The notes under the pieces are model-generated. The model had not been told where the DNA came from. It ran no database searches and worked only from the letters and a program-made list of their open reading frames with translations. Shown in pieces: positions 38,053-39,415 of a DNA stretch of 39,415 bases; the stretch's first letter is position 1, and each line of letters starts with the position of its first letter. A program made the position numbers and the translations under genes. The DNA comes from an uncultured Clostridia bacterium (GTDB lineage: Bacteria > Bacillota > Clostridia > Lachnospirales > Lachnospiraceae): contig CAMAKT010000003.1 in NCBI GenBank assembly GCA_945836135.1, positions 1 to 39,415 of the forward strand, given 5' to 3'.

Positions 38053-38946
38053 TTGAAGAGACTTCTGTTCATATTTAATCCATGGTCCGGTAAGGCACAT
38101 GTTAAGGATCACCTTTTTGAGATTGCAGATGAGTTTTCAAAAGCAGGATATTTAGTTACGGTATATCCTACCCAGAGGGAAAAGGACTGCTATGAGTATG
38201 TACGCGCAAATGCGGGGGAATATGATTTGCTTGTATGCAGTGGAGGAGACGGAACTCTCAATGAAGCCGTAGCGGGATTGTTGGATAATACGGAATGCGA
38301 CATACCTATAGGCTATATTCCAAGCGGCAGTACCAATGATTTTGCATCAAGCCTAATGATACCTAAGACTGTAAATAATGCTGTAAAGAACATAATAGAA
38401 GGCACGGAATTTCCGTGTGATGTCGGTTGCTTTAACGGGCGCTGGTTCAATTATGTGGCTGCTTTCGGACTTTTTACAGAGGTATCCTATGCTACGCCTC
38501 AGCAGCTTAAGAATGCCCTGGGACATCAGGCATATATTATTGAAAGCGTCAAGAGTTTTGCAAGTCTTAAGTCTTATGAGCTTAAGGTGGAGTGCGAAGA
38601 TTTTGAGACTGAAGGCAGATTTATATATGGGATGGTAGCCAATTCCAAGTCCGTAGGAGGTATAAAAGGTATCACAGGTAAAGAAATAAAGCTTGACGAC
38701 GGACTTTTTGAGGTTATACTTATAAGGGGACCTAAAAATCCTATGGAATTCCAGACCATGTTTAACGGCTTCATTTTTCAGACAGACAATAATATGGTCA
38801 AGCATCTCAAGTGCAGTGAAATTACTTTTACAAGCGCTGAACCTATACCGTGGGTATTAGATGGGGAATTCGGAGGAGAGCAGACAAGGGTGCAGATTAC
38901 TGTGGAAAATAAAAAGGTCAGGTACTTAATCTCCAAGCACCCGTAA
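38053..38946 (+). CDS. Diacylglycerol kinase family lipid kinase (YegS/DgkB-like)
   Basis: LLFIFNPWSGKAHVKDHL, LLVCSGGDGTLNEAVAGL, IPSGSTNDFASSL; TTG start after AAGGAGG. Confidence 0.92.
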   Translation: MKRLLFIFNPWSGKAHVKDHLFEIADEFSKAGYLVTVYPTQREKDCYEYVRANAGEYDLLVCSGGDGTLNEAVAGLLDNTECDIPIGYIPSGSTNDFASSLMIPKTVNNAVKNIIEGTEFPCDVGCFNGRWFNYVAAFGLFTEVSYATPQQLKNALGHQAYIIESVKSFASLKSYELKVECEDFETEGRFIYGMVANSKSVGGIKGITGKEIKLDDGLFEVILIRGPKNPMEFQTMFNGFIFQTDNNMVKHLKCSEITFTSAEPIPWVLDGEFGGEQTRVQITVENKKVRYLISKHP

Positions 38947-38951
38947 TATTG

Positions 38952-39111
38952 TAACAGTTCAGCCGCGCCATTCGCAAAGGCACCTTCGGTGCTTTATCAC
39001 TGCTACGCAGCTAACTTTGCTCATAAAATGGCGCTCCGCTCATAGCCGGCAACATGAGCTGATTCATGCAAGCATGATTATCTCATGTTACCGGCTATGG
39101 CTGAACTGTTA
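38952..39111 (+). repeat. Structured interspersed repeat, copy 2 (12-bp TIR TAACAGTTCAGC/GCTGAACTGTTA)
   Basis: Same organisation as 6976-7139; additional perfect stems GCGCCAT/ATGGCGC, GCACC-ttc-GGTGC, CATAGCCGG/CCGGCTATG, AACATGAG/CTCATGTT. Confidence 0.93.
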
Positions 39112-39262
39112 AGTGATATTTTGTCGATTAAGTGCAAGGTGTGGCGAAAAACTGCACTTGATACCGGTCATAACTTCTGATATTATAATCTTAGGTTCGA
39201 AAACAGGGGATTTTGAACCTGTGAAGGGTAGTATAAGCGATTATATTTAAGGAGGAGTGACT

Positions 39263-39415
39263 ATGGAGATTATGGAAAAAGAACAAGGAGGAATTACGAT
39301 GGCATCAAAGAAAAGAACACCGGCTAAGAACGTAACTAAGGCAGCAGAGGTTAAGACAGAGGAAGTTAAGACAGAAGCAGTTGAGACTGCAGAGACTCCT
39401 GCAACAGAAGCTCAG
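39263..39415 (+). CDS. Lys/Ala/Glu-rich protein, truncated at window edge (DUF6465-like N-terminus suspected)
   Basis: Open frame MEIMEKEQGGITMASKKRTPAKNVTKAAEVKTEEVKTEAVETAETPATEAQ; AAGGAGG upstream of both ATG 39263 and in-frame ATG 39299. Confidence 0.65.
   Translation, partial: MEIMEKEQGGITMASKKRTPAKNVTKAAEVKTEEVKTEAVETAETPATEAQ

Overview
The window looks like a chromosomal, mostly housekeeping stretch of a Lachnospiraceae-like Clostridia genome; the taxon is inferred from gene content and codon style. I saw no rRNA, tRNA, CRISPR, prophage or IS element. In order it contains: a T-box leader plus valS; an envelope/glycan operon (GT2-GtrA fusion, phosphodiester glycosidase, membrane protein, nitroreductase-like protein); a MoxR-DUF58-transglutaminase operon followed by two tandem amidase genes with Ig-like domains; a lysine riboswitch with dapA-dapB; an Asn/Gly/Thr low-complexity lipoprotein; glutamine-dependent NAD synthetase; a minus-strand FMN_bind-like protein; addB-addA; an XRE/TPR-type regulator next to a subtilisin-like protease; typA on the minus strand; an SSB-like protein; a GH43 enzyme; and a cassette of HAD phosphatase, nucleotidyltransferase, nucleotidyltransferase-aminotransferase fusion and DAG-kinase-like lipid kinase. 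Two items stand out. (1) A ~160 bp, highly structured element occurs twice (6976-7139 and 38952-39111). It has 12-bp perfect terminal inverted repeats and an internal multi-branch fold, and shows at least one compensatory base-pair change between copies. Both copies lie in the same orientation, just after a stop codon. (2) The HAD/NTase/NTase-PLP/lipid-kinase cassette is a candidate pathway for an activated amino-alcohol or aminophosphonate head group. No searches were run; all family calls come from motif reading.
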